From IMG/VR virus record IMGVR_UViG_3300049734_000021, positions 1 to 20,357 of that record: a stretch of DNA of 20,357 nucleotides, one strand, 5' to 3'. The position numbers and the translations under genes were made by a program. Shown piece after piece: positions 12,355-19,669 of this stretch (positions are counted from its first letter, which is position 1; each line of letters starts with the position of its first letter). The stretch comes from a virus. Below the pieces are notes generated by a model. That model saw nothing but the letters and a program-made list of their open reading frames with translations, did no database searches and had not been told where the DNA came from.

Positions 12355-12383
12355 ATACTACCACACCTACAAATCACATGCAA
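12355..12383 (-). promoter_or_regulatory. Predicted promoter of the small RNA, TTGCAT-N17-TAGTAT
   Basis: TTGCAT (12378-12383) in the extended form ACTTGCATGTGAT and a weaker -10 TAGTAT (12355-12360), 17 bp apart on the minus strand. Transcription would start near 12348. Confidence 0.5.
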
Positions 12384-12440
12384 GTCATCAGCTTTAGTAG
12401 TTGTAGTTCTCTTGTAGTTAGTGCGAACAGGTGCAAGGCT

Positions 12441-12457
12441 CCGGCCCTTCGGGCCGG
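12441..12457. other. GC-rich hairpin beside a palindrome upstream of the late promoter
   Basis: CCGGCCC-TTC-GGGCCGG is a perfect 7-bp stem, one base away from the palindrome at 12459. No U-run follows on either strand, so it is not a standard terminator. Confidence 0.5.
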
Positions 12458-12458
12458 T

Positions 12459-12471
12459 TATACAGTGTATA
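12459..12471. repeat. 13-bp palindrome TATACAGTGTATA at the late promoter
   Basis: Perfect copy ending five bases before the -35 of the late promoter (12477). This is a normal place for an activator or for a repressor that contacts the polymerase. Confidence 0.9.
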
Positions 12472-12476
12472 ATGCG

Positions 12477-12505
12477 TTGACAGGGCGAGCTAATCGTAGT
12501 ATAGC
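12477..12505 (+). promoter_or_regulatory. Late (structural) promoter TTGACA-N17-TATAGC
   Basis: A consensus -35 TTGACA (12477-12482), a 17-bp spacer and TATAGC (12500-12505). Transcription would start near 12512, giving a leader of about 32 bases to the first structural-arm gene, with GGAGGT at 12532. Confidence 0.75.
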
Positions 12506-12543
12506 CGATCTATAGGACTACTACACCTAGTGGAGGTAGAGCT

Positions 12544-12933
12544 ATGCCTAATTGGGCAGGTCTGTGGGACAGGCAACACGGTCAACCATACGCACTGCTG
12601 AATGAACCTGATGCTGCCATGCGTGGTATTGCTCGCATCATGGCACCACAAGCGCAGAAGGCACGTGGTGAAGTCGGTGTGAAGTTGACGGGCAGTGCTA
12701 TTGGTGCTGCAGCTTCAGCTTCAATCGGTCAAGTCAAAGCACAGCAAGCAGATGGCTTTAACATCGGTGGTGCTGTTCCTGTTGTCAACACGATTGTTGT
12801 CAGCCGTGCAACAGAGACAGCCGACGAGACTGCGCTCGATGCACAACTCCAACCAACGTTTGCACCTGCTACCTATCCGCCCGACAAGAGCGGCAACGGT
12901 GGCGGCGGCATGTTAGGTAAGCTTAGCGCCTAA
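12544..12933 (+). CDS. Hypothetical protein, 129 aa, first gene of the structural operon
   Basis: Not recognised. The N-terminus has MPNWAGLWDR and a helical stretch, the middle is Ala/Gly-rich (GSAIGAAASASIGQVKAQQ) and the C-terminus is proline- and glycine-rich (PPDKSGNGGGG). It could be a small virion or head-maturation protein, judged only by its place. GGAGGT lies 6 bases before the ATG. The next gene begins 13 bases after its stop. Confidence 0.7.
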   Translation: MPNWAGLWDRQHGQPYALLNEPDAAMRGIARIMAPQAQKARGEVGVKLTGSAIGAAASASIGQVKAQQADGFNIGGAVPVVNTIVVSRATETADETALDAQLQPTFAPATYPPDKSGNGGGGMLGKLSA

Positions 12934-12946
12934 TCAGGAGTTGACA

Positions 12947-13792
12947 ATGCCTGCAGTTGACATGACGCGCATCCCGGCGCAGACACAACAAGCTGTGGCT
13001 GCACAACAAGGCGCTACCAACGTAAGTGACATGGAGACAGTGCTTGCAACATTAGCACAAGACCCCGCTGCAATGTCACAAGCGTTAGCTGCATTGGGCA
13101 TTCAAGTATCTCCTGAAGAGTTGCAGCAAGTCGCAGAGAATTGGGTCGATGCTGCTGCAGATAAAGCTAGCGGTGAAAGCACTAGTGATAGTGAGACAGC
13201 CGCCGACGCGGAAGCAGAAGGTGACACTGGCGGTAGTCCCCGAAGCTCACCTTCAGCACCTTCTGCTCCGCAAGCACCGCGCGGTCCTATGGACGCAAGC
13301 GGTAATGATGTTGAAGCTACTGGACCTGATGGTAGTGAAGACGAAGGTGGCGAAGGTGAGGGTGATACTACAGAACTGTCAGCACGTTCAAGACAACCTC
13401 AAGCTGCTGCTGCTCCACAAGCAGAAGCGCAAGACCCACGCGCTGCAGCTTTAGCTCGCGCAGTAGGAGGCGGTGGTATGCCCACACGTGGACCAGCTTC
13501 ACCTATGGACGACATCGTAAGTGCTGCAATGATGCAGCAAATGGCTGGCAATCCTAACGCGCCAGTGCCTACAGGTCCGCAGATGCCACGCCCCGGTATG
13601 CCGCGTACACCGTCTGCTGCAGCTAGTGGCGATCCACGTATGCGTGGCTTGATTGCAAACATCTATCGCAGTGTCGCAGCGCAGAACTCCGCAGCAGATC
13701 GCGTAGGTGTGCCCACACGCCCGCGTGTTGCTGGTGGTGCTGCAGCACGACCGCGTAGAGCAACTACAAGGCGAAGCGAAAATGTCAGGTAA
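12947..13792 (+). CDS. Low-complexity, probably disordered protein, 281 aa
   Basis: Not recognised. Start at ATG 12947-12949, since AGGAG lies 6 bases upstream; the in-frame TTG at 12941 is too close to it. After a short helical part (about 25-75, METVLATLAQDPAAMSQAL) come an acidic Gly/Ser/Glu block (about 80-145), Pro/Ala/Gln-rich stretches and a basic Arg/Ala-rich end (RPRRATTRR). Such composition suggests a disordered protein. Between the late promoter and the terminase it may be a virion or assembly protein. It overlaps the next gene by 11 bases. Confidence 0.7.
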   Translation: MPAVDMTRIPAQTQQAVAAQQGATNVSDMETVLATLAQDPAAMSQALAALGIQVSPEELQQVAENWVDAAADKASGESTSDSETAADAEAEGDTGGSPRSSPSAPSAPQAPRGPMDASGNDVEATGPDGSEDEGGEGEGDTTELSARSRQPQAAAAPQAEAQDPRAAALARAVGGGGMPTRGPASPMDDIVSAAMMQQMAGNPNAPVPTGPQMPRPGMPRTPSAAASGDPRMRGLIANIYRSVAAQNSAADRVGVPTRPRVAGGAAARPRRATTRRSENVR

Positions 13793-14453
13793 TGGCGATA
13801 GCAAACCAACTCATCTTCCGTTAGCCAATGGTCTGATCATCGACACGACCACAGGTCAAGCTATGGTGCCAAGCACCGCTCCCGATGCTACAATACAACA
13901 ACAGACAGCGCGACACGGCCAATCGGCAAAATCAGCTACTACTAATGGGCGGGATCGTAATAACCGCGATATTAGGCGTGGATTGGTTGATCTCCCTGCT
14001 GACGTTAAAGCAGTAACGACAGTAGGCGCTGTGTGGTTGTATCACATGCTCGGTATCTCTGACGCAGAGATATGTGAAGCTCTAGGCTTGCGTATGTCAC
14101 AAGTTGATATGATCAAGGGCTTGCAGCTATTCACGCAGGTTGACAACATCATCAAAGAGAACCTTGCAACGCTTGATCACAATGATGTGCAGAAACGCAT
14201 CAACAACATGTCAGGCAACGCTCTCGACAAGCTTGAAGACATACTTGAAGACGACGACGCTAAACCAGCTACCAAGTCACGCATCTTGATGAACATGCTT
14301 GACCGTGGTGGCTTCAGTGCTCGTCAGATCATGGAACACAGACACACGCTTGATGGCAGCTTGACTATTCGTCACATACGAGAAGTCGCGCAGCCTAAGA
14401 ACATGCCGATGGTTGACATCACACCGGAGAGCGTCAATGGCGATAGTTCCTAA
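13782..14453 (+). CDS. Terminase small subunit candidate
   Basis: Chosen start is ATG 13782-13784 (SGNGDSKPTH), with AAGG about 11 bases upstream; the frame is open further upstream without an SD. A helix-turn-helix-like region (WLYHMLGISDAEICEALGLR, then MSQVDMIKGLQLF) at about 85-120 fits the DNA-binding domain of phage terminase small subunits, and a helical C-terminal part follows. Its place two genes upstream of the large subunit supports the role of recognising packaging sites. The family was not identified by search. Confidence 0.65.
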   Translation: MSGNGDSKPTHLPLANGLIIDTTTGQAMVPSTAPDATIQQQTARHGQSAKSATTNGRDRNNRDIRRGLVDLPADVKAVTTVGAVWLYHMLGISDAEICEALGLRMSQVDMIKGLQLFTQVDNIIKENLATLDHNDVQKRINNMSGNALDKLEDILEDDDAKPATKSRILMNMLDRGGFSARQIMEHRHTLDGSLTIRHIREVAQPKNMPMVDITPESVNGDSS

Positions 14454-14658
14454 CAAAGACGGTCAAGGCATCAAAGCTAACGGCTACGCAAGCGATGTAG
14501 ACCCGAAGTACGCAACGCCTAACCGTAGTGGCAGCGGTGTGCCAACAGGTCCATCGCTGTATGCAGGTGAAATCATGCTCGACACTGCAACAGGTCTGAC
14601 ATACATGGCACTGTCCGGCCCCGGCACTACACAGTGGGTTAACACAGACGTAGGCTAA
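14437..14658 (+). CDS. Hypothetical protein, 73 aa, between terminase genes
   Basis: Not recognised. Start at ATG 14437, with GGAG 7 bases upstream; the in-frame ORF starting at 14413 lacks an SD. The C-terminal half (GEIMLDTATGLTYMAL, then TTQWVNTD) resembles a short beta-repeat found at the ends of phage tail-fibre and head-fibre proteins; this is only a similarity of pattern. The gene overlaps the small subunit gene by 17 bases and the large subunit by one base (TAATG). Confidence 0.65.
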   Translation: MAIVPNKDGQGIKANGYASDVDPKYATPNRSGSGVPTGPSLYAGEIMLDTATGLTYMALSGPGTTQWVNTDVG

Positions 14659-16256
14659 TGGCTCGACCGCGCGTTGTACAGGTTGCAGATCGTCCTGAAC
14701 TGCTACTTAAAGAGGGCAGTCTACAGGACAAGTTTCTGCGCTCGCGTGCCAAGGTGCAGATATACGGTGGTGGCTTCGGCAATGGTAAGACAACAGCAGC
14801 AGTCATCAAAGCATTACAACTATGTGAGATGTACCCCGGTTGCACAGGTCTAATCTCACGCTCGACGTATCCTAAACTCAATGACACCATTCGCAAAGAG
14901 TTCATCAAGTGGTGTCCCCCGAAGTGGATCGTCAGCTTCTCCACAGGACAAAACGGCGACAATATATGTCATCTCAAAAACGGATGCTCAATATATTTTA
15001 GGTACATTGCACAACAAGGAACAAAGACAGAGAGCAGTAGCAGCAATCTTCTCAGCGCCACATTCGATTGGGTCATTGTTGATCAGGTTGAAGACCCTGA
15101 AATCACGCATAAGGATTTTCTTGATTTGTTTGGTCGCCTCCGTGGTCGTGCACATTATAACGGTGACGATGCTAATTTTCCTGCTACTGGCCCACGTTGG
15201 ATGATGCTCACATGCAATCCAACAGGCAATTGGGTATACACCAAACTAGTAAGACCACTCATCATCTACCAACGCACAGGCGTCATCACTGACGACTTAG
15301 TGTGCTTGCGTGATGTAGACCGCAAACCTGTACTTGACAAAGACGGCAAAGCACAACTGCTGATCGAAGTCATCGAAGGCAGCACATATGAGTTACGACA
15401 CGTGCACGAAGCTGACGGTGGTGACTTCATTCAAACACTCGAAACCATGTACAGCGGTCAGCAGCGTGATCGTTTCTTACTCGGCAAGTGGGTCGCCTAT
15501 GAGGGTCTTGTATATCCGCAATATGACGCGACGGTGCACCTACTGCAAGAAGGCAACATACAAGCACTGCTTGATGCGTTGTATGAAACACACTATCATC
15601 CCAATTGGCTCGAAGCGTATGACTACGGCCAAGCGCAGCCTAGCTGCTATGCACTAGCGTTCGTGACACCTGAGAAGCATGTCATCATAGTAGATGGCTT
15701 CTATCAGAAAGAGATGCCACTTGACGTACAAATCAACGCTATACGCCGTATACGCGAAGAATGGAACGTCGAGCTAGACGAGATGCACAAGATCGACGCT
15801 GATCCTAGCATCTTCGGTCGTCGTACTGTGATGAAACGTACAGTAGGTAAGACCATCGCTGACATGTTCAAAGAAGACGGTATCTACATGGCGCGTGGTA
15901 ACAACGACATTGCCAACGGCGTGTTGAAAGTAGGTGGCTATCTCAATATCAGCGATAGACTACTACACCCACTTACACGCACCGCAGGCTCTCCGCGTCT
16001 GTTCATCAATGCCAAGCTTGATTGGTGGGCTGATGAATGCAGCGGATACTTCTGGCAGCAATCAACTTCAGGCGAGCGTATCGACAAGCCGACAGATCGC
16101 AATGATCACGCAATGGATATGACACGTTACTTGTTAAGTCGTATGCCTGATGTAGGCAAATTCATCCTCCCTGCAAAGGATCGTGTACCTAGCTACATGT
16201 TGTGGCAAGAGCGCGATCGTCGCGCAGAGAACCCGCGAGCGCACCGCTATGGCTGA
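14658..16256 (+). CDS. terL: Terminase large subunit
   Basis: DNA-packaging motor and nuclease. ATPase domain: Walker A GGGFGNGKT at 37-45, Walker B VIVDQVED at 139-146, and a coupling motif LTCNPTG at about 184-190. Nuclease domain: D322 (EAYDYG), D380/D382 (KIDADP) and D483 (DRNDHAMDMTRYLL), the acidic residues of the RNase H-like fold. Length 532 aa is typical. Walker B has Q where many terminases have E; the glutamate two places on may serve. The ATG overlaps the preceding stop (TAATG) and the end overlaps the portal start. Confidence 0.95.
   Translation: MARPRVVQVADRPELLLKEGSLQDKFLRSRAKVQIYGGGFGNGKTTAAVIKALQLCEMYPGCTGLISRSTYPKLNDTIRKEFIKWCPPKWIVSFSTGQNGDNICHLKNGCSIYFRYIAQQGTKTESSSSNLLSATFDWVIVDQVEDPEITHKDFLDLFGRLRGRAHYNGDDANFPATGPRWMMLTCNPTGNWVYTKLVRPLIIYQRTGVITDDLVCLRDVDRKPVLDKDGKAQLLIEVIEGSTYELRHVHEADGGDFIQTLETMYSGQQRDRFLLGKWVAYEGLVYPQYDATVHLLQEGNIQALLDALYETHYHPNWLEAYDYGQAQPSCYALAFVTPEKHVIIVDGFYQKEMPLDVQINAIRRIREEWNVELDEMHKIDADPSIFGRRTVMKRTVGKTIADMFKEDGIYMARGNNDIANGVLKVGGYLNISDRLLHPLTRTAGSPRLFINAKLDWWADECSGYFWQQSTSGERIDKPTDRNDHAMDMTRYLLSRMPDVGKFILPAKDRVPSYMLWQERDRRAENPRAHRYG
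15740..15752. repeat. Degenerate palindrome TATACGCCGTATA inside terL
   Basis: Arms TATAC/GTATA are kept but the centre differs in two places from TATACANTGTATA. It encodes part of AIRRIR and is probably chance. Confidence 0.25.
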
Positions 16257-18576
16257 TGATTATGAAAATCCTCCTGCTGCAGCACCCGGTGGTGACTACA
16301 ACACCTATGAAGGTGTCACGCAAGAGCCTACAGTAGAAGACCAACAGCCTATCTACCGCATGATAGGCGAAAGCAAGATACCTGTCAGCAAGCATCGTGG
16401 TCCGCTGTGGCGTGCACGTTACGATCAAGGTAAAGCTGCAATGTCCAAGCAGACAGACGCTTGGGATGAAGCATATAGGTACTACCGTCATGACCACACC
16501 CGCACTTCAAGCTCGCGTGACGAACAGCCTGACCCTGCCGCAGGTAAACCTCTGCAAGGAACGTTCGATAGCACTGAGAACTTGGTTTTTGCGAACGTGT
16601 CTGCTCTCGTACCCATGCTATTTACAAAAAATCCCGACGCTGAGTTCACATGTGAAGACGAAGCAGATAAACCCTACGCACGTGTTGTCGAGAAGCTTGT
16701 CAACGTCCTCGCCGCCAAAAAGACCGCTCCGGGTCTTAACCTTAAACGTAAAGTCAAACGCAACATCGTTAGCACGACGCTCACCAATGTCGGGTGGTTT
16801 GAGATAGGTTACGTGTTGCGTGAGCAATCAAGTGAAGCTGCGCTTGAAGAGATACAGACATTAAGCGCTCAACTTGAACAAGCTAAATCACAGAAGGACA
16901 TCAAAGAAATCGAAGGCAAGCTGTTAGCGTTAGAGATGACAATTGACATGCTCACCCCATCGGGACCGTGGGTGAAGGTGCGGAGGCCGAACCAAGTCAT
17001 CGTCGATCCAACGGCTACTGATCTTGACCTCAGTGGTGACTGCAATTGGGTCATGATTGAAGACTTGATGTACACTTCTCTCTTACGCGCTCGCTACGGA
17101 CGCAAAAAGCCAAACAGCGACGAGTGGGAAAGTGTGTTTTACCCTTCACATGTCATTAAAGCAGGCGTCAGTCCTGACCAAGGTGAGCGTGGTCAGACTG
17201 ACAACTTCCAACTATTCAGCTATTCAACCGCTGAGTACACGAAGTATGGCTACACAGATCAACGCAGCTTCCTTGCAGCGCAGATGACTAAAGTCTGCTA
17301 CGTGTGGGATCGTGTTACTCGCCGTGTTGAGTTATACAATTGCAATGATTGGTGCTATCCGTTGTGGGTTTGGGATGATCCTTACAACGTTGACCAATTC
17401 TTTCCCATCGTACCGATGGAGTTTCACACCGATCCAATCACGATGTACGCCAAAGGTGAAGTCACTTACTACTTAGATCAACAAGATGACATCAACATCA
17501 TCAACAATGAGTGGTCTAAGGTGCGTAAGTTCGCTGCTGGCAAGGTTGTGTATGACAAAAACTCATTCAAAGACACACAGCTTATCGAAAGCATCGTCGC
17601 TGGCACACTTGACACTAATGCTGTAGGCGTTGACTTGCCAGAAGGCAAGAAAGTTGGTGACGTTATTGGTCCACTGCTGCCACCAAGTGCAGATGCTATC
17701 AAGTTCTTCGACAAAAAGCCTGTGCTTGAGGCAATTGATCGTATGTCAGGCGTAGCTAGCGTACAGCGTGGTGTAGAATACAAGACAAACACCACAAACC
17801 GCGCTATCGAGAGCTACGAAAGCCAAATCCAGACACGTGCTGACGAAAAGATGGACGCGATTGAAGACAGCGTAGGCACTGTGCTGTGGATTGTCGCGCA
17901 AATGTGCATACAATTCATGAAACAAGACGAAGTTAGCACGCTACTCGGTGAAAAGTACGCGAAAGACTGGAAGAACATGAGTTCTGACGAAATTCGCACG
18001 ACATTCACACCGCGCGTCATCGGCGGTAGCAGTTTGAAGCCTACATCACGCGCGAAAAAGGAACAAGCGCTGCAAATCACGCAAATTATCGGCCAATTCA
18101 CACGCGCTACACCGATAGCCATAGTAGTCGCGTTGAAAGTACTTGCACAAGCGTTCGATAACGTAGTTGTGTCACAGGAAGATTGGGAGTTGATCTACAA
18201 AGGCATCATGAAGGAGACTGCTGGCCCCGGTCCTGACGAACAGGCAGCTACAGAAGCAGAACAAGGTCAACAACAGCACGCATCTACTATGGCTGACGCT
18301 CAAGCGCAACGCGCACATGAGCGCGAGATGGCACAAGCGCAACCTGCTGCTCCCGGCGCACAAGCTGGCGGTGCACAAGGGGCACAACCTCAACGGGGTG
18401 CCGGTGGGCCACAAGTTGACGATATTGCTACAATTGTGCAAGAAGTAGGAAGGCTTATCGACGGCTTGCCGCCTGAGATGAAGCAATTTCTCGGTGTACA
18501 ACTTGCGCGTGGTCGTAGTGTTGCTGACATCGCAACACAAATCATACAACAGATGCAGCAAGGTGCTGCAGCATAA
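16249..18576 (+). CDS. Portal protein
   Basis: Start ATG 16249 (ADDYENPP) overlaps the terL stop (ATGGCTGA). At 775 aa it is long, as in P22-like podoviruses. Portal-like features are the N-terminal helical region with AYRYYRHDHT, a central fold (TNVGWFEIGYVL; QVIVDPTATDLDLSGD; WVMIEDLMYTS) and helical wing residues (YYLDQQDDINIINNEWSKVR). The last ~75 residues are Gln/Ala/Pro-rich (QQQHASTMADAQAQ), a disordered tail. Its place between terL and the scaffold gene is the standard one. Confidence 0.85.
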   Translation: MADDYENPPAAAPGGDYNTYEGVTQEPTVEDQQPIYRMIGESKIPVSKHRGPLWRARYDQGKAAMSKQTDAWDEAYRYYRHDHTRTSSSRDEQPDPAAGKPLQGTFDSTENLVFANVSALVPMLFTKNPDAEFTCEDEADKPYARVVEKLVNVLAAKKTAPGLNLKRKVKRNIVSTTLTNVGWFEIGYVLREQSSEAALEEIQTLSAQLEQAKSQKDIKEIEGKLLALEMTIDMLTPSGPWVKVRRPNQVIVDPTATDLDLSGDCNWVMIEDLMYTSLLRARYGRKKPNSDEWESVFYPSHVIKAGVSPDQGERGQTDNFQLFSYSTAEYTKYGYTDQRSFLAAQMTKVCYVWDRVTRRVELYNCNDWCYPLWVWDDPYNVDQFFPIVPMEFHTDPITMYAKGEVTYYLDQQDDINIINNEWSKVRKFAAGKVVYDKNSFKDTQLIESIVAGTLDTNAVGVDLPEGKKVGDVIGPLLPPSADAIKFFDKKPVLEAIDRMSGVASVQRGVEYKTNTTNRAIESYESQIQTRADEKMDAIEDSVGTVLWIVAQMCIQFMKQDEVSTLLGEKYAKDWKNMSSDEIRTTFTPRVIGGSSLKPTSRAKKEQALQITQIIGQFTRATPIAIVVALKVLAQAFDNVVVSQEDWELIYKGIMKETAGPGPDEQAATEAEQGQQQHASTMADAQAQRAHEREMAQAQPAAPGAQAGGAQGAQPQRGAGGPQVDDIATIVQEVGRLIDGLPPEMKQFLGVQLARGRSVADIATQIIQQMQQGAAA

Positions 18577-18587
18577 CGGAGGCTACA

Positions 18588-19655
18588 ATGCCGGGAGAAG
18601 ACAAAGACCTCATGACGCAAGTTGGTGAAAGCTTCGGTATACAAGATGTACCGCAGCAACCTGAGCCTGATACATCAGGTGATGATGGTGATGTAGGTGA
18701 GCAACAGCTACCTGCACAACAGACTGAACAACCTTCGGCACAGCCTGAGACTGCAGACAATGAAGTGCAACCTGCAAGTCGGCAGGAACCGCGCGAGTTG
18801 AAAGACGGCAAAGATCAACTCTTTACCGACAAACCGCGCAAAGGTCCGAAGGGCGAACTACTCGACAAAGATGGTCGCGTTATTGCGTCTACACGACGCG
18901 AGAAGCAACTAGCTTACAATCTAAACCGCGCACAGTACGCAGCCAATCAAGCTGTGCGTGAGAACCGTGCACTGCGTGGACAGCTTCAACACTTCTCGCA
19001 GATGCAAGCACAGATACAGGCTGCTAACCTATCACCGCAAATGGTACGAGAGGCTATTGAACTACGAGCAATGGCCGAACAAAATCCTGTGCTTGCAGTA
19101 CGCGACATTGTTGCGCGTGTACTGGCACAAGGCGTGACGATGGAGCAGATATTCGGCAATGATGCTATACCTGCCATCAACGCGCGTGTTATCACTAACG
19201 AGCTTGATCGCCGCTTAGGTCCGATTGAAAGACAACACCGCACTGTGCAGCAAGCAGAGCAAATTCATCAGCGCGCACAGGAGCAGTTAGAAGACTTTGT
19301 AGCTGACCATCCACACGCTGATACACACGGTGTGGAGATTAGCAACTTAGTTAATCAGCACGGCTTGACGCCGGAACGAGCGTACTTTGAACTACGCAGT
19401 TGGGTTGAACGAAGAGGCTTTGATTTCGGTTCGCCGCTCCGTCCGCAGATTGAAGCTGCTATGCAGCAGCAGCAACGCGGCAGAGGCCAACAGCCACGCG
19501 GTAGACAACCGTCAACACCGGGCGCGATGCGCGGTGTACAGCCTAGCGGACAAGTCCCCACTCAGAACGTCAACGGTGGACGCGGTGACTTCCGTGCTAG
19601 TGAACCTTGGAAGGACATTGCAGCTACCGTTTTCAGAGAGCTTAACTCTAGATAA
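18588..19655 (+). CDS. Scaffold-like head assembly protein
   Basis: GGAGG lies 7 bases before the ATG. An acidic, Gln/Pro-rich N-terminus (about 1-70) is followed by a long helical region (about 100-240; RREKQLAYNLNRAQYAAN, RAQEQLEDFVADHP) and a Gln/Arg/Gly-rich C-terminus. Together with its place directly before the capsid gene, this fits a scaffolding protein that is lost or cut during head assembly. No protease domain seen. The function rests on composition and order, not on a family match. Confidence 0.75.
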   Translation: MPGEDKDLMTQVGESFGIQDVPQQPEPDTSGDDGDVGEQQLPAQQTEQPSAQPETADNEVQPASRQEPRELKDGKDQLFTDKPRKGPKGELLDKDGRVIASTRREKQLAYNLNRAQYAANQAVRENRALRGQLQHFSQMQAQIQAANLSPQMVREAIELRAMAEQNPVLAVRDIVARVLAQGVTMEQIFGNDAIPAINARVITNELDRRLGPIERQHRTVQQAEQIHQRAQEQLEDFVADHPHADTHGVEISNLVNQHGLTPERAYFELRSWVERRGFDFGSPLRPQIEAAMQQQQRGRGQQPRGRQPSTPGAMRGVQPSGQVPTQNVNGGRGDFRASEPWKDIAATVFRELNSR

Positions 19656-19669
19656 CGGGACAATCAGCA

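Noticed and set aside
12438-12480. LexA box reading of the palindrome
   Set aside because: Known LexA boxes (CTGT-N8-ACAG, GAAC-N4-GTTC, GTTC-N7-GTTC) do not match TATACANTGTATA.
12213-12515. 100-aa plus-strand ORF in the control region
   Set aside because: It runs through the small-RNA hairpin, the GC hairpin, a palindrome and the late promoter, and has no SD or protein-like composition.
15740-15752. TATAC-GCC-GTATA in terL as a member of the palindrome set
   Set aside because: Two core mismatches, and the codons for Ile-Arg-Arg-Ile explain it.
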